The translations under genes were made by a program, and so were the position numbers. The notes under the pieces were generated by a model that saw only the letters and a program-made list of their open reading frames with translations, was not told the DNA's origin and did no database searches. This document shows positions 1-8,877 of a DNA stretch of 13,418 bases, in pieces. The first letter of the stretch is position 1. Each line of letters starts with the position of its first letter. The stretch comes from an uncultured Archangium sp. (GTDB taxonomy: Bacteria; Myxococcota; Myxococcia; Myxococcales; Myxococcaceae), in the NCBI GenBank assembly GCA_946479335.1, contig CAMLFP010000128.1, positions 1 to 13,418 on the forward strand, in the 5' to 3' direction.

Positions 1-120
1 CCACTGCTTGAAGAAGAACGCGACGCCCGCGCGCTGAAACTGCTCGCGAATGTCGCTGACCCACTCAGGCTGCATCGGGCGTGCACCGGGCCCTGATTCG
101 CCGCCGACGATCACTCAATC
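1..120 (-). pseudogene. C-terminal remnant of a phage Gp37/Gp68-family (DUF5131) protein
   Basis: On the minus strand, bases 114 down to 1 give 38 residues that begin [14 protein letters not shown] and end AFFFKQW at the window edge. From memory this is the well-conserved C-terminal block of phage Gp37/Gp68-family (DUF5131) proteins, usually preceded by Ile-Asp-Trp. Here the codons before it read Ile-Asp-TGA (stop at 117-115), so the expected Trp codon TGG has become TGA. Further upstream on this strand the sequence (about 118-215) no longer resembles the family, and ietA begins on the opposite strand at 216, so the N-terminal bulk of the gene cannot be here. It is best read as a decayed, 5'-truncated gene whose last residues lie left of the window. 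The family's biochemical role is unclear. In other genomes it often sits beside tcmP in mobile or defence regions. Confidence 0.6.
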
Positions 121-203
121 GATGTCGCGGGGGGGGCGAGCTTCGGCGGCCACCCATTCGTTCGCCGGTTTCGTGACCATCGACCCGCCGGTTGGCACAA
201 TGT

Positions 204-209
204 AGGGGG
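204..209 (+). promoter_or_regulatory. Ribosome binding site of the ietA-like gene
   Basis: AGGGGG lies 6 nt before the ATG at 216. An upstream in-frame TTG (192) has no such motif and would add only eight residues. The site therefore decides for ATG 216. Confidence 0.6.
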
Positions 210-215
210 TTCCAC

Positions 216-1196
216 ATGGCCACCGCCGAGCAGCTCAAAGCACTGATTCGGAGCCACTCCGAAGGAGACGACGACAGGTTCCTGTCGATCGCGATGCAGG
301 TTGCTGCCCATGCCGCGCGAACGGGCCACGCGAAACTCGCTCAAGAGCTTCGTACGCTCGTCGACGAGGCACAGGCGCGGGGGGCGAGGAGCGCCCGCAA
401 CACCAGAGCCGTCCCCGTGGTTCAGCCGCGAGGAGAACTCGCTGGCCTCCTGACCGTTGCCTACCCGCGGAATCGACTGGAGGAGATGGCGCTCGCTCCG
501 CCTGTTCGAACGAAGCTGGAACGCGTGCTTCGCGAACAGCGCGCCCGTGACCAACTCCAGGCCCACGCGCTATCACCGCAACGGAAGCTCCTCCTCGTTG
601 GTCCTCCTGGTACGGGGAAGACGCTCACGGCCTATGCGCTCGCGGGCGAGTTGGGGCTGCCGCTCTTCTCGATCCAACTCCATTCGCTGATCACGAAGTT
701 CATGGGCGAGACCGCGGCCAAACTGGGTCTTGTTTTTGAGGCGGCCAGAAAGACGCGTGGCGTCTACTTTTTCGACGAGTTCGACGCCCTCGGGGGAGAC
801 CGCGCGTCTTCCCAGGATGTCGGTGAGATGAGGCGCGTCTTGAACACGTTTCTCATGTTGCTCGACCAAGACGACTCTCAAAGCCTCCTGGTGGCCGCGA
901 CGAACCATCGATCGATGCTCGATCACGCGCTCTTCCGTCGCTTTGATTCCCTGGTCGAATACTCGCTACCGAGCCCGCAGGACGCTGTGAAGATCATGAG
1001 GTCGCGTCTGGCCACTTTGCAGACAGGGAATATCAACTGGTCCGCGGTGATGAGCGCGGCTGAAAATCTGTCCCATGCTGAGATCGCGCAGGCGTGCGAG
1101 TTTGCCGCCAAGGATGCGATTCTCGACGGCCGCCACGAAGTGGGCACCGAGAATCTGCTTCATGCGCTCGAAGATCGCCGAACTTCGCGCCGATGA
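216..1196 (+). CDS. ietA: AAA+ ATPase, IetA-like
   Basis: Predicted AAA+ ATPase of 326 residues and partner of the protease encoded next. Residues 1-60 form a helical N-terminal region. The AAA core then shows Walker A GPPGTGKT (129-136), Walker B FFDEFDAL with Asp187 and Glu188, sensor-1 AATN (Asn230), an arginine-finger-like FRRFD (Arg241/Arg242) and a C-terminal helical lid with LSHAEIAQ (sensor-2 region, about 285-292). All residues needed for ATP hydrolysis are present. The size and the pairing with a roughly 850-residue S8 protease match IetA of the IetAS module, described on Agrobacterium pTiC58 as the antidote-like ATPase of a serine-protease toxin and later found to protect against phage. 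Only 14 bp separate it from the protease gene, so co-transcription is likely. That it restrains or triggers the protease is inferred from the family. Calling it a generic AAA ATPase is certain; the IetA label is probable. Confidence 0.88.
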   Translation: MATAEQLKALIRSHSEGDDDRFLSIAMQVAAHAARTGHAKLAQELRTLVDEAQARGARSARNTRAVPVVQPRGELAGLLTVAYPRNRLEEMALAPPVRTKLERVLREQRARDQLQAHALSPQRKLLLVGPPGTGKTLTAYALAGELGLPLFSIQLHSLITKFMGETAAKLGLVFEAARKTRGVYFFDEFDALGGDRASSQDVGEMRRVLNTFLMLLDQDDSQSLLVAATNHRSMLDHALFRRFDSLVEYSLPSPQDAVKIMRSRLATLQTGNINWSAVMSAAENLSHAEIAQACEFAAKDAILDGRHEVGTENLLHALEDRRTSRR

Positions 1197-1210
1197 AGTA
1201 AAGAACAGGC

Positions 1211-3754
1211 GTGGCCGCGCCTCGTGATCGCAAACACCTCGTTGTCACACTCCCGTTGAAGTCGGTTTCGTTTGTAAGGCACGACCAGGACTACCCGCCA
1301 AAGAACATCCCTGTTCCCAATCGGGTGTCACGTGGTCACGCGCTGAAGACCGAACTTCGCGCTGCGGTGAAGGAGGCCCGCGAACGCCGCGAGGCTGCCG
1401 AAGAACACCTGAGTTCACGCGCGGAAACGCCTGGAATCTACGTCCAGTTCGAATCAGTGCCCGGAGTGCAGCTCAACGTCGAATCGCTCGAAACTCGTCG
1501 TGGCAAGGACCCGGTCGAAGTCGTCGCCTTCACCGAAGAGCTCCGGCTGCTCGACGGGGTCGAACAGCGTGTTCAGAAAGCGACCGTGTTCGTGCCGGAC
1601 GGCAAGGTGAAGCAGTTCATCGACCGGTTCGACAAGTACGAAAAGACACCGGGTGCGAATGAGCCGCCTGATGCCAAACGCGTGCAACGTCATCACGACG
1701 CCTTCGACCGTGTCGCGTCACTGCGCCTGGCGACGCTGAAGGCGCTGTGGACGGACGACGCGAGCCTGTTCCCTCAAGATGCCGCTGCCATCTGGTGGGA
1801 GGTCTGGCTGCGCCGAGCTCCGGACGGAAAGGAGGCTCAGCGCTTCAGGGAGTTTGCGCAAGAGACGGGAGTCATCGTCAACGACCGAGCGCTCAAGTTC
1901 GACGACCGAACCATCTTGTTGGCCAAGGCGTCAGCCGGGGTGCTGAGCGCTTCTCTCGATGTTCTCGATTCAGTTGCGGAACTTCGCGCTGCCCGGCCGC
2001 TTTCAACTGGCGTTACACGTCTCACGAATGTGGAGCAGCGCGAATACGCGGACTCCATGGCGGACCGTGTGCGACGCGAAGGGGGCGACAGACCCGCTGT
2101 TTGTGTTCTCGACACTGGTGTGAACCGAGCCCACCCGTTGCTCGCTGAGGACCTCAAGCCCGAGAACATGCACACCATCAATGCGACGTGGGGAACAGCC
2201 GACGATAGCGGGCACGGCACTGAGATGGCGGGCCTTGCACTGTTAGGCGACCTGACGCCATTGATGCTTGGGAATGAGCCAATCGACATTCAGCACCAAC
2301 TCGAGTCGGTGAAGATCCTTCCGCCGGTCGGCGCGAACAAGCCGGAGCTGTACGGAGCGCTCACCGCCCACGCCGTCAGCCTGTCGGAGAGCATCGAGCC
2401 CGAGCGCCGGCGCATCTTTTCGATGGCTATTACGGCGCCAGACGAAACCGACAAGGGTCGCCCAACGCTGTGGTCTTCAGCCATCGACGCGCTGGCGGTG
2501 GGTCGCAGCTTTGATCAAGACGCAGGAGGTAACCTGACGTTCCTCGACAAGGCCCAATCGCGCCTGATGGTGGTGAGCGCGGGGAATGTTGACGTGCTGC
2601 AGGTCAATCACCTCGATCGCAGCGACGCGGAGCCGGTTGAAGACCCAGCGCAGGCATGGAACGCGATCACAGTCGGCGCCTCCACCCAGTTGTCTTTTCT
2701 TGTTGAAACGGATCAGTGGCCCGACGGTCAGGCGCTTGCTCCTCCGGGAGAACTTTCGCCGTGGAGCCGCACGTCATTCCCTTTCGAGAAGAAAAAGTGG
2801 CTCATCAAACCCGACGTCGTCTTCGAGGGAGGAAACCTTGTCCGTACGGAGAGCGGAGGTATCGAGTTTCCCGCGAGTTCATTGAGCGTGCTGACGACAT
2901 CACATGAGCTTCAGGAGCGCTTGCTGACACATTCGTGGGGGACCAGCGCGGCCACGGCGCAAGTCGCTCGACTTGGTGCCCGGATCTCCGCTCAGTACCC
3001 GAGCCTCTGGCCAGAATCGATCCGCGGGTTGATTGTGCATTCCGCCGAGTGGACACCTCAGATGCGGAAGGCCTTCCCAGACAAGAAGAAGTCTGATCGC
3101 GGGAAGCTCTTGCACCGCTATGGCTACGGCATTCCCGATGAAGCCCGCGCCCTTCGCAGTGCTGGTGACGCACTCACGTTGATTCACCAGGGCACGATTC
3201 ATCCGTTCGCCAACGGAAAGATGCACGAGATGAACGTTCACAGCCTGCCATGGCCGAAAGATGCGCTGGTCGCACTTGGCGCGGCCAACGTCAGGCTTCG
3301 TGTCACGCTCTCGTACTTCATCGAGCCGAATCCCAGCCGTCGCGGGCTGACTTCTCGCTACAGGTACGCTTCGCACGGGCTTCGCTTCGCGATCAAGACA
3401 CCGCTCGACAAAGACGAGAAGGCGTTCCGCCAGCGCATCAACAAGAAAGACCTCGACGACGCAGGGAAGCCTGACACCCCGGGCGACATGCCCGAGTGGT
3501 GGTTGGGTGAACAACGCGAGGTAGGCTCGTTGCACTCTGACTTTTGGTACGGCTCGGCGGTCGAGCTCGCCGATCGAGATGTGCTCGCTGTCTTTCCGGT
3601 GAGCGGCTGGTGGAAAGACATGCCGAAGAGAGACCGGAGTGGTCTTGGCGCGCGCTACTCGCTCATCGTCAGCATCGAGACCGACGCCGTGGACGTCGAC
3701 CTGTGGACGGCGGTCGCGCAGGAGGTCGGTGCACTGACGGTCATTCCCGTCTGA
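1211..3754 (+). CDS. ietS: Subtilisin-like (S8) serine protease, IetS-like
   Basis: Predicted 847-residue S8-family peptidase. The triad is intact: Asp301 in VLDTGV, His335 in SGHGTEMAG and Ser579 in WGTSAATA, with oxyanion Asn459 in VVSAGN. The Ser motif has Ala-Ala where typical subtilases have Met-Ala. Residues 1-290 are a long non-catalytic extension (charged helix about 45-70, Trp-rich segment about 180-200), and 620-847 form a C-terminal extension without a recognised domain. No signal peptide or membrane segment is seen, so it should act in the cytoplasm, unlike secreted subtilases. This architecture beside an AAA ATPase fits IetS, the protease arm of IetAS. The start is GTG 1211: an in-frame TAA at 1199-1201 rules out a longer form, and no other start codon precedes it. 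There is no good Shine-Dalgarno sequence, so translation may be coupled to ietA. Its target is unknown. Confidence 0.88.
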   Translation: MAAPRDRKHLVVTLPLKSVSFVRHDQDYPPKNIPVPNRVSRGHALKTELRAAVKEARERREAAEEHLSSRAETPGIYVQFESVPGVQLNVESLETRRGKDPVEVVAFTEELRLLDGVEQRVQKATVFVPDGKVKQFIDRFDKYEKTPGANEPPDAKRVQRHHDAFDRVASLRLATLKALWTDDASLFPQDAAAIWWEVWLRRAPDGKEAQRFREFAQETGVIVNDRALKFDDRTILLAKASAGVLSASLDVLDSVAELRAARPLSTGVTRLTNVEQREYADSMADRVRREGGDRPAVCVLDTGVNRAHPLLAEDLKPENMHTINATWGTADDSGHGTEMAGLALLGDLTPLMLGNEPIDIQHQLESVKILPPVGANKPELYGALTAHAVSLSESIEPERRRIFSMAITAPDETDKGRPTLWSSAIDALAVGRSFDQDAGGNLTFLDKAQSRLMVVSAGNVDVLQVNHLDRSDAEPVEDPAQAWNAITVGASTQLSFLVETDQWPDGQALAPPGELSPWSRTSFPFEKKKWLIKPDVVFEGGNLVRTESGGIEFPASSLSVLTTSHELQERLLTHSWGTSAATAQVARLGARISAQYPSLWPESIRGLIVHSAEWTPQMRKAFPDKKKSDRGKLLHRYGYGIPDEARALRSAGDALTLIHQGTIHPFANGKMHEMNVHSLPWPKDALVALGAANVRLRVTLSYFIEPNPSRRGLTSRYRYASHGLRFAIKTPLDKDEKAFRQRINKKDLDDAGKPDTPGDMPEWWLGEQREVGSLHSDFWYGSAVELADRDVLAVFPVSGWWKDMPKRDRSGLGARYSLIVSIETDAVDVDLWTAVAQEVGALTVIPV

Positions 3755-3795
3755 GGTTCGAAGCGCACGGCAGATATGGCATTCTGCGGTGGCTC

Positions 3796-6135
3796 ATGAA
3801 CGAAGCGGAGACGCGCGCCGAGCTGATTGATCCAAAGCTCAAGGCAGCCGGGTGGGGTGAGGTCGAAGGGAGCCGCGTTCTCCGCGAGTACCACATCACC
3901 GAAGGGCGCCTCGAAGGCCGCGGCAAGCGCGCCCGCGCCGACATCGCGGACTACGTCCTCGTCTACAAGAACACCAAGCTTGCGATCATCGAGGCGAAGA
4001 AGCGAGATCTCGGCATCACAGACGGCCTCGGGCAAGCGAAGGACTACGCCAGGAAGCTGTCGATTCGCTTCACGTACTCCACGAACGGGCTCGGCATTTA
4101 CGGCGTCGACATGGAGACCGGCCACGAGGCTGACGTGGCGGCGTTCCCGTCGCCCGAGGAGCTGTGGCAACGCACCTTCGCGGTCGAGAACGAGTGGCGC
4201 GAGCGCTTCGCCGCGGTGCCCTACGAAGACAAGAGCGGCGCGTGGTCGCCGCGGTACTACCAGGACATCGCCGTCGCTCGCGTCATGGAGGCCATCGCCG
4301 CGAAGAAGCAGCGTGTGCTGCTCACGCTCGCGACCGGCACCGGGAAGACGGCCATCGCCTTTCAGATCGCGTGGAAGCTGTACCAGAGCCGCTGGAATCT
4401 CCGGCGCGACGCGCAGCGCATCCCGCGCATCTTGTTCCTCGCCGACCGGAACATCCTCGCCGACCAAGCGTACAACGCGTTCTCTGCGTTCCCCGAAGAC
4501 GCGCTGGTGCGCATCGCGCCCGATGAGATTCGCAAGAAGAAGCAGGTGCCGAAGAACGGCAGCCTCTTCTTCACGATCTTCCAGACGTTCATGTCGGGGC
4601 CAGAGAAAGAGGGCGTGCCGTCGCCGTACTTTGGCGAATACCCGCCGGACTTCTTCGACTTCATCGTCATCGATGAGTGCCACCGCGGCGGCGCCAACGA
4701 TGAAAGCAATTGGAGAGGGATTCTCGACTACTTCGCGCCTGCGGTGCAGCTCGGCCTGACGGCGACTCCGAAGCGGAAGGACAACGTCGATACGTACCGG
4801 TACTTTGGCGACCCGGTCTATGTGTACTCGCTGAAGGAGGGCATCAACGACGGGTTCTTGACGCCGTTCCGCGTGAAAGAGATCGCCACCACGCTTGATG
4901 AGTACGTGTACACGCCCGACGACACGGTGGTGGAGGGCGAAGTCGAGAGCGGCAAGCGTTACACCGAGCAGGACTTTGCGCGCGCCACCATTGAGATCAA
5001 AGAGCGTGAGCAGCACCGCGTGAAGTTGCTGTTGGAGATGATCGACTCGCGAGAGAAGACGCTCGTGTTCTGCGCTTCGCAGGCGCACGCAGCGCTGATT
5101 CGCGACCTCATCAACCAGCAGAAGACCGTGCCTGACCCGAATTACTGCGTTCGAGTCACCGCACAAGACGGCGCGCTGGGCGACCAATACCTGCGCGACT
5201 TTCAGGACAACGAGAAGCTCATCCCCACGGTGCTGACGACGTCGCAGAAGCTGTCGACGGGGGTGGATGCGCGCAACGTGCGGCACATCGTGCTGCTGCG
5301 GCCGGTGAATTCGATGATCGAGTTCAAGCAGATCATCGGGCGCGGCACGCGGCTGTACGAGGGGAAGGACTACTTCACGATCTACGACTTCGTGAAGGCG
5401 CATCGCCTCTTCAACGACCCCGAGTGGGATGGCGAACCGATCGAGCCAGAGCCGGGAACCGTGCGCGGCCCCCGAGACGTGGTCGAAGCGGGGAGCGCGG
5501 CCGAGCCTTCGTCGGACTACGGGGAAGAGACGAAGAAGCGCCCGTCGAAGATCAAGATCAAGCTGGCTGATGGCAAGGCGCGAACGATTCAGAACATGGT
5601 CTCGACCTCGTTCTGGGGCGCTGACGGCAAGCCGATGTCTGCGCAGCAGTTCCTGGAGGCGTTGTTCGGCGCGCTCCCGAAGCTGTTCAAGGACGAACAG
5701 CAGCTCCGGCAGCTCTGGAGCCAGCCGGAGACACGTCGCGCGTTGCTGGAGAGCCTGTCGGAGGCCGGCTTCAGTCGCGACGCGCTGGCGGAGATGCAGC
5801 GCGTGGTGTCGGCGGAGAAGAGTGACATCTACGACGTGCTGGCGTTCGTCGCCTTCGCGACGCCCGTGCTGACGCGCGACACCCGTGCCGCGCAAGCGGA
5901 GCGCGCCGTGCGGCCGACGCTGAACACTCAGCAGCGCGACTTCATCGACTTCGTGCTCTCGCACTACGTGCAGGAGGGCGTGGATGAGCTCGATGACACC
6001 AAGCTCGCGCCGTTGTTGCAGTTGCACTACGGCTCGATCGACGACGCGCGGTCGACGCTCGGCGAACCCGGCGCGATTCGGAAGCTGTTCATCGAGTTCC
6101 AGCGTTACCTCTACGACGACGCGAAGGCCGCGTAG
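3796..6135 (+). CDS. hsdR: HsdR-like nuclease-helicase (type I restriction subunit R, EcoEI-type)
   Basis: Predicted 779-residue motor/nuclease subunit of a type I restriction enzyme. The N-terminal PD-(D/E)xK nuclease shows Asp52, Glu66-Ala-Lys68 and the accompanying Q80xxxY84. The SF2 helicase has motif I TGTGKT (180-185), motif II DECH (293-296), TATP (322-325) and motif VI with GRGTR (515-519). A basic linker (about 575-595) leads to a C-terminal domain resembling the EcoEI R C-terminal family (about 610-779). All catalytic residues are present. ATG 3796 starts MNEAETRAELIDP, the usual HsdR N-terminus; an in-frame 84-residue extension runs back over ietS and is spurious. Only 41 bp separate it from ietS on the same strand. 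No methyltransferase or specificity gene is in the window, so either the partners lie elsewhere, or it is an orphan or works with IetAS. A stand-alone helicase-nuclease is the alternative. Family identity is confident; a functional restriction system is not shown. Confidence 0.9.
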   Translation: MNEAETRAELIDPKLKAAGWGEVEGSRVLREYHITEGRLEGRGKRARADIADYVLVYKNTKLAIIEAKKRDLGITDGLGQAKDYARKLSIRFTYSTNGLGIYGVDMETGHEADVAAFPSPEELWQRTFAVENEWRERFAAVPYEDKSGAWSPRYYQDIAVARVMEAIAAKKQRVLLTLATGTGKTAIAFQIAWKLYQSRWNLRRDAQRIPRILFLADRNILADQAYNAFSAFPEDALVRIAPDEIRKKKQVPKNGSLFFTIFQTFMSGPEKEGVPSPYFGEYPPDFFDFIVIDECHRGGANDESNWRGILDYFAPAVQLGLTATPKRKDNVDTYRYFGDPVYVYSLKEGINDGFLTPFRVKEIATTLDEYVYTPDDTVVEGEVESGKRYTEQDFARATIEIKEREQHRVKLLLEMIDSREKTLVFCASQAHAALIRDLINQQKTVPDPNYCVRVTAQDGALGDQYLRDFQDNEKLIPTVLTTSQKLSTGVDARNVRHIVLLRPVNSMIEFKQIIGRGTRLYEGKDYFTIYDFVKAHRLFNDPEWDGEPIEPEPGTVRGPRDVVEAGSAAEPSSDYGEETKKRPSKIKIKLADGKARTIQNMVSTSFWGADGKPMSAQQFLEALFGALPKLFKDEQQLRQLWSQPETRRALLESLSEAGFSRDALAEMQRVVSAEKSDIYDVLAFVAFATPVLTRDTRAAQAERAVRPTLNTQQRDFIDFVLSHYVQEGVDELDDTKLAPLLQLHYGSIDDARSTLGEPGAIRKLFIEFQRYLYDDAKAA

Positions 6136-6158
6136 CCAACATGTCGGAGGTAGCGAGT

Positions 6159-6164
6159 AGGAAG
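6159..6164 (+). promoter_or_regulatory. Ribosome binding site of recX
   Basis: AGGAAG lies 8 nt before the ATG at 6173 and supports that start. Confidence 0.5.
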
Positions 6165-6172
6165 CCACGCGA

Positions 6173-6655
6173 ATGAGACGCGTGTCTGAAGAGTCGCTGG
6201 CGAACGTGGCGCTGCACTATCTGCAGCGCTACTCGTCGAGCACCAAGCGACTGCGTGAGGTGCTGACGCGCCGGGTGAAGAACCACATCCGGCTCAAGGG
6301 CGGCGAGCCGGTCGACGCCGCGCCGATGATCGAGAAGATCGTCGAGCGCATGGTGAAGGCCGGCTACGTCGATGACGCGCGGCTGGCCGAATCGAAGACG
6401 GCGTCACTCCACCGCGCGGGGAAGAGCGCGCGCGTCATCAAGCTGAAGCTCCGCCAGCATGGGCTCGACTCGTCGAAGGTGCCTTCCGACACCGAGCACG
6501 AGCTCGAGGCGGCGATGACGCTGGGCAAGAAGAAGCGGCTCGGCCGCGACCCGGAGCGCAAACAGAAAGACCTCGCGGTGTTGATGCGCGGAGGCTTCAG
6601 CTACGGCATCGCGAAGACGGTGCTCGCTCAGCTCAGCTCGACGCGCACCAGCTGA
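6173..6655 (+). CDS. recX: RecX-family regulatory protein
   Basis: 160-residue, basic, helical protein of the RecX family. RecX proteins bind RecA filaments and limit recombinase and coprotease activity. Family-like segments are an opening block with ALHYL and RYSSS followed by RLREVLTRRV (about 14-33), GYVDDARLAE (about 64-73), a lysine-rich KLKLRQHGL segment (about 90-98) and a closing block with LMRGGFSYGIAKTVL (about 137-151). This reproduces the repeated three-helix modules, and the length is normal for RecX. recA is not adjacent, so there is no recA-recX operon here. The gene follows the HsdR-like gene by 37 bp on the same strand, but its role and richer GC mark it as core genome rather than part of the defence cluster. 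Its last 28 bp overlap the 3' end of the opposing FHA gene. Confidence 0.8.
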   Translation: MRRVSEESLANVALHYLQRYSSSTKRLREVLTRRVKNHIRLKGGEPVDAAPMIEKIVERMVKAGYVDDARLAESKTASLHRAGKSARVIKLKLRQHGLDSSKVPSDTEHELEAAMTLGKKKRLGRDPERKQKDLAVLMRGGFSYGIAKTVLAQLSSTRTS

Positions 6656-7272
6656 CGGCCGATCAAGAACTGATCGCCGTTGTCGACGAACGACGGCGCG
6701 CCCAGCCGCAAGAACGTGCCGTTCGACGAGCCGAGATCCTTCAGCACGAGCCGATCAGCAGCGACCTGCAGCGTCGCATGCCGCCCGGAGACGAAGCCGT
6801 CAGACGGGAAGGTGATGTCGCCGTGCTCGCGGCCGATCTGGTTCTCGCCGTCCTTCAGGGGGAACGCGCCGCCGCGCACGCCGCCCTCCAACAACTGAAT
6901 CAGGCGGAACCGGTGCCCGGGATCAGGCGAACCCCACGCCGTCGCGCCGTCTTCCGCCGCGGTGAGCGGAGGGATGGGCTCCACCACGAGGCGCTGGCGC
7001 CCGACGCGGATCTCGCCGCCCGGCGCCACTTCGCGCTCGGCCCGCAGGCGCGTGAAGATGCCGTTGCCGCCGCCCACGTCTTCGACCGCCAGTCGCGCGC
7101 CCGAGAAGAACAGGCGCATCTGCGTGTCGGCCACGAACGGGTCGTCGGGGATGGTCAGGTCTCCCTGGCGACCGCACAGCATCACGTCACCACGCATGGG
7201 AATGACCGACTCCGGGCCTCCGTCGGCGCGAACGACGCGGATGGCGACTCGTGGGCGGTTGGCGGCAGGCAT
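6628..7272 (-). CDS. Protein with two FHA domains
   Basis: 214-residue cytoplasmic protein made almost entirely of two forkhead-associated (FHA) domains, which bind phosphothreonine peptides. The C-terminal FHA (about 124-214) is complete in its signature: GRE (147-149), S162 with R164-H165, and GSSNGTF (181-187). The N-terminal FHA (about 8-100) keeps the beta-strand spacing and a GR (34-35), but its phosphate-binding loop reads VADTQ instead of a Ser-x-x-His motif and its second motif is GGGNGIF. It may therefore not bind phosphopeptides. ATG 7272 was chosen over a TTG six bases upstream; neither has a clear Shine-Dalgarno sequence. It is divergent from the Ser/Thr kinase, which suggests it reads phosphorylation by that kinase. 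That link is inference. Confidence 0.85.
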   Translation of the reverse strand: MPAANRPRVAIRVVRADGGPESVIPMRGDVMLCGRQGDLTIPDDPFVADTQMRLFFSGARLAVEDVGGGNGIFTRLRAEREVAPGGEIRVGRQRLVVEPIPPLTAAEDGATAWGSPDPGHRFRLIQLLEGGVRGGAFPLKDGENQIGREHGDITFPSDGFVSGRHATLQVAADRLVLKDLGSSNGTFLRLGAPSFVDNGDQFLIGRQLVRVELS

Positions 7273-7281
7273 GGGCAAAGG

Positions 7282-7290
7282 TGCTTAGCA
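7282..7290. promoter_or_regulatory. Possible bidirectional promoter element between FHA gene and kinase
   Basis: The nearly symmetrical TGCTTAGCA lies in the only space between the divergent FHA and kinase genes. Read rightward it offers TTAGCA and leftward TAAGCA, both loosely like a -10 hexamer at a workable distance from the kinase TTG 7316 and the FHA ATG 7272. No convincing -35 was found on either side. Confidence 0.2.
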
Positions 7291-7305
7291 AATGTTGCTG
7301 TGGCG

Positions 7306-7310
7306 AGGAG
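7306..7310 (+). promoter_or_regulatory. Ribosome binding site favouring TTG 7316 as kinase start
   Basis: AGGAG lies 5 nt before the in-frame TTG at 7316. It is the best Shine-Dalgarno match near the kinase N-terminus. The upstream ATG at 7292 has only a weaker AAAGG 10 nt away. Confidence 0.45.
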
Positions 7311-7315
7311 ATTCG

Positions 7316-8857
<1,542 letters not shown>

Positions 8858-8877
8858 CGCGACTCACCGCGAGCTCG

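Noticed and set aside
173..201. Possible ietA promoter GTGACC-N17-CACAAT
   Set aside because: Each box matches consensus at only four of six positions, and the implied start site would overlap the ribosome binding site.
1180..1992. GAACTTCGCGC repeated at 1180-1190, 1352-1362 and 1979-1989
   Set aside because: The two copies inside the protease gene encode the same Glu-Leu-Arg-Ala-Ala peptide in the same frame, and the copies show no regular spacing; coding coincidence is enough.
3544..3795. 84-residue N-terminal extension of the HsdR-like protein
   Set aside because: It overlaps the end of ietS, is Arg-rich, and the standard HsdR N-terminus begins exactly at ATG 3796.
3655..6168. 837-residue open frame on the minus strand opposite the HsdR-like gene
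   Set aside because: Its translation is Arg/Leu/Val/His-rich low-complexity sequence without motifs, a typical antisense shadow of a GC-rich gene, while the plus strand shows complete nuclease and helicase motifs.
8858..8877. Terminator between the convergent kinase and zinc-ribbon FHA genes
   Set aside because: The 20-bp gap has no stable hairpin with a T-run on either strand.
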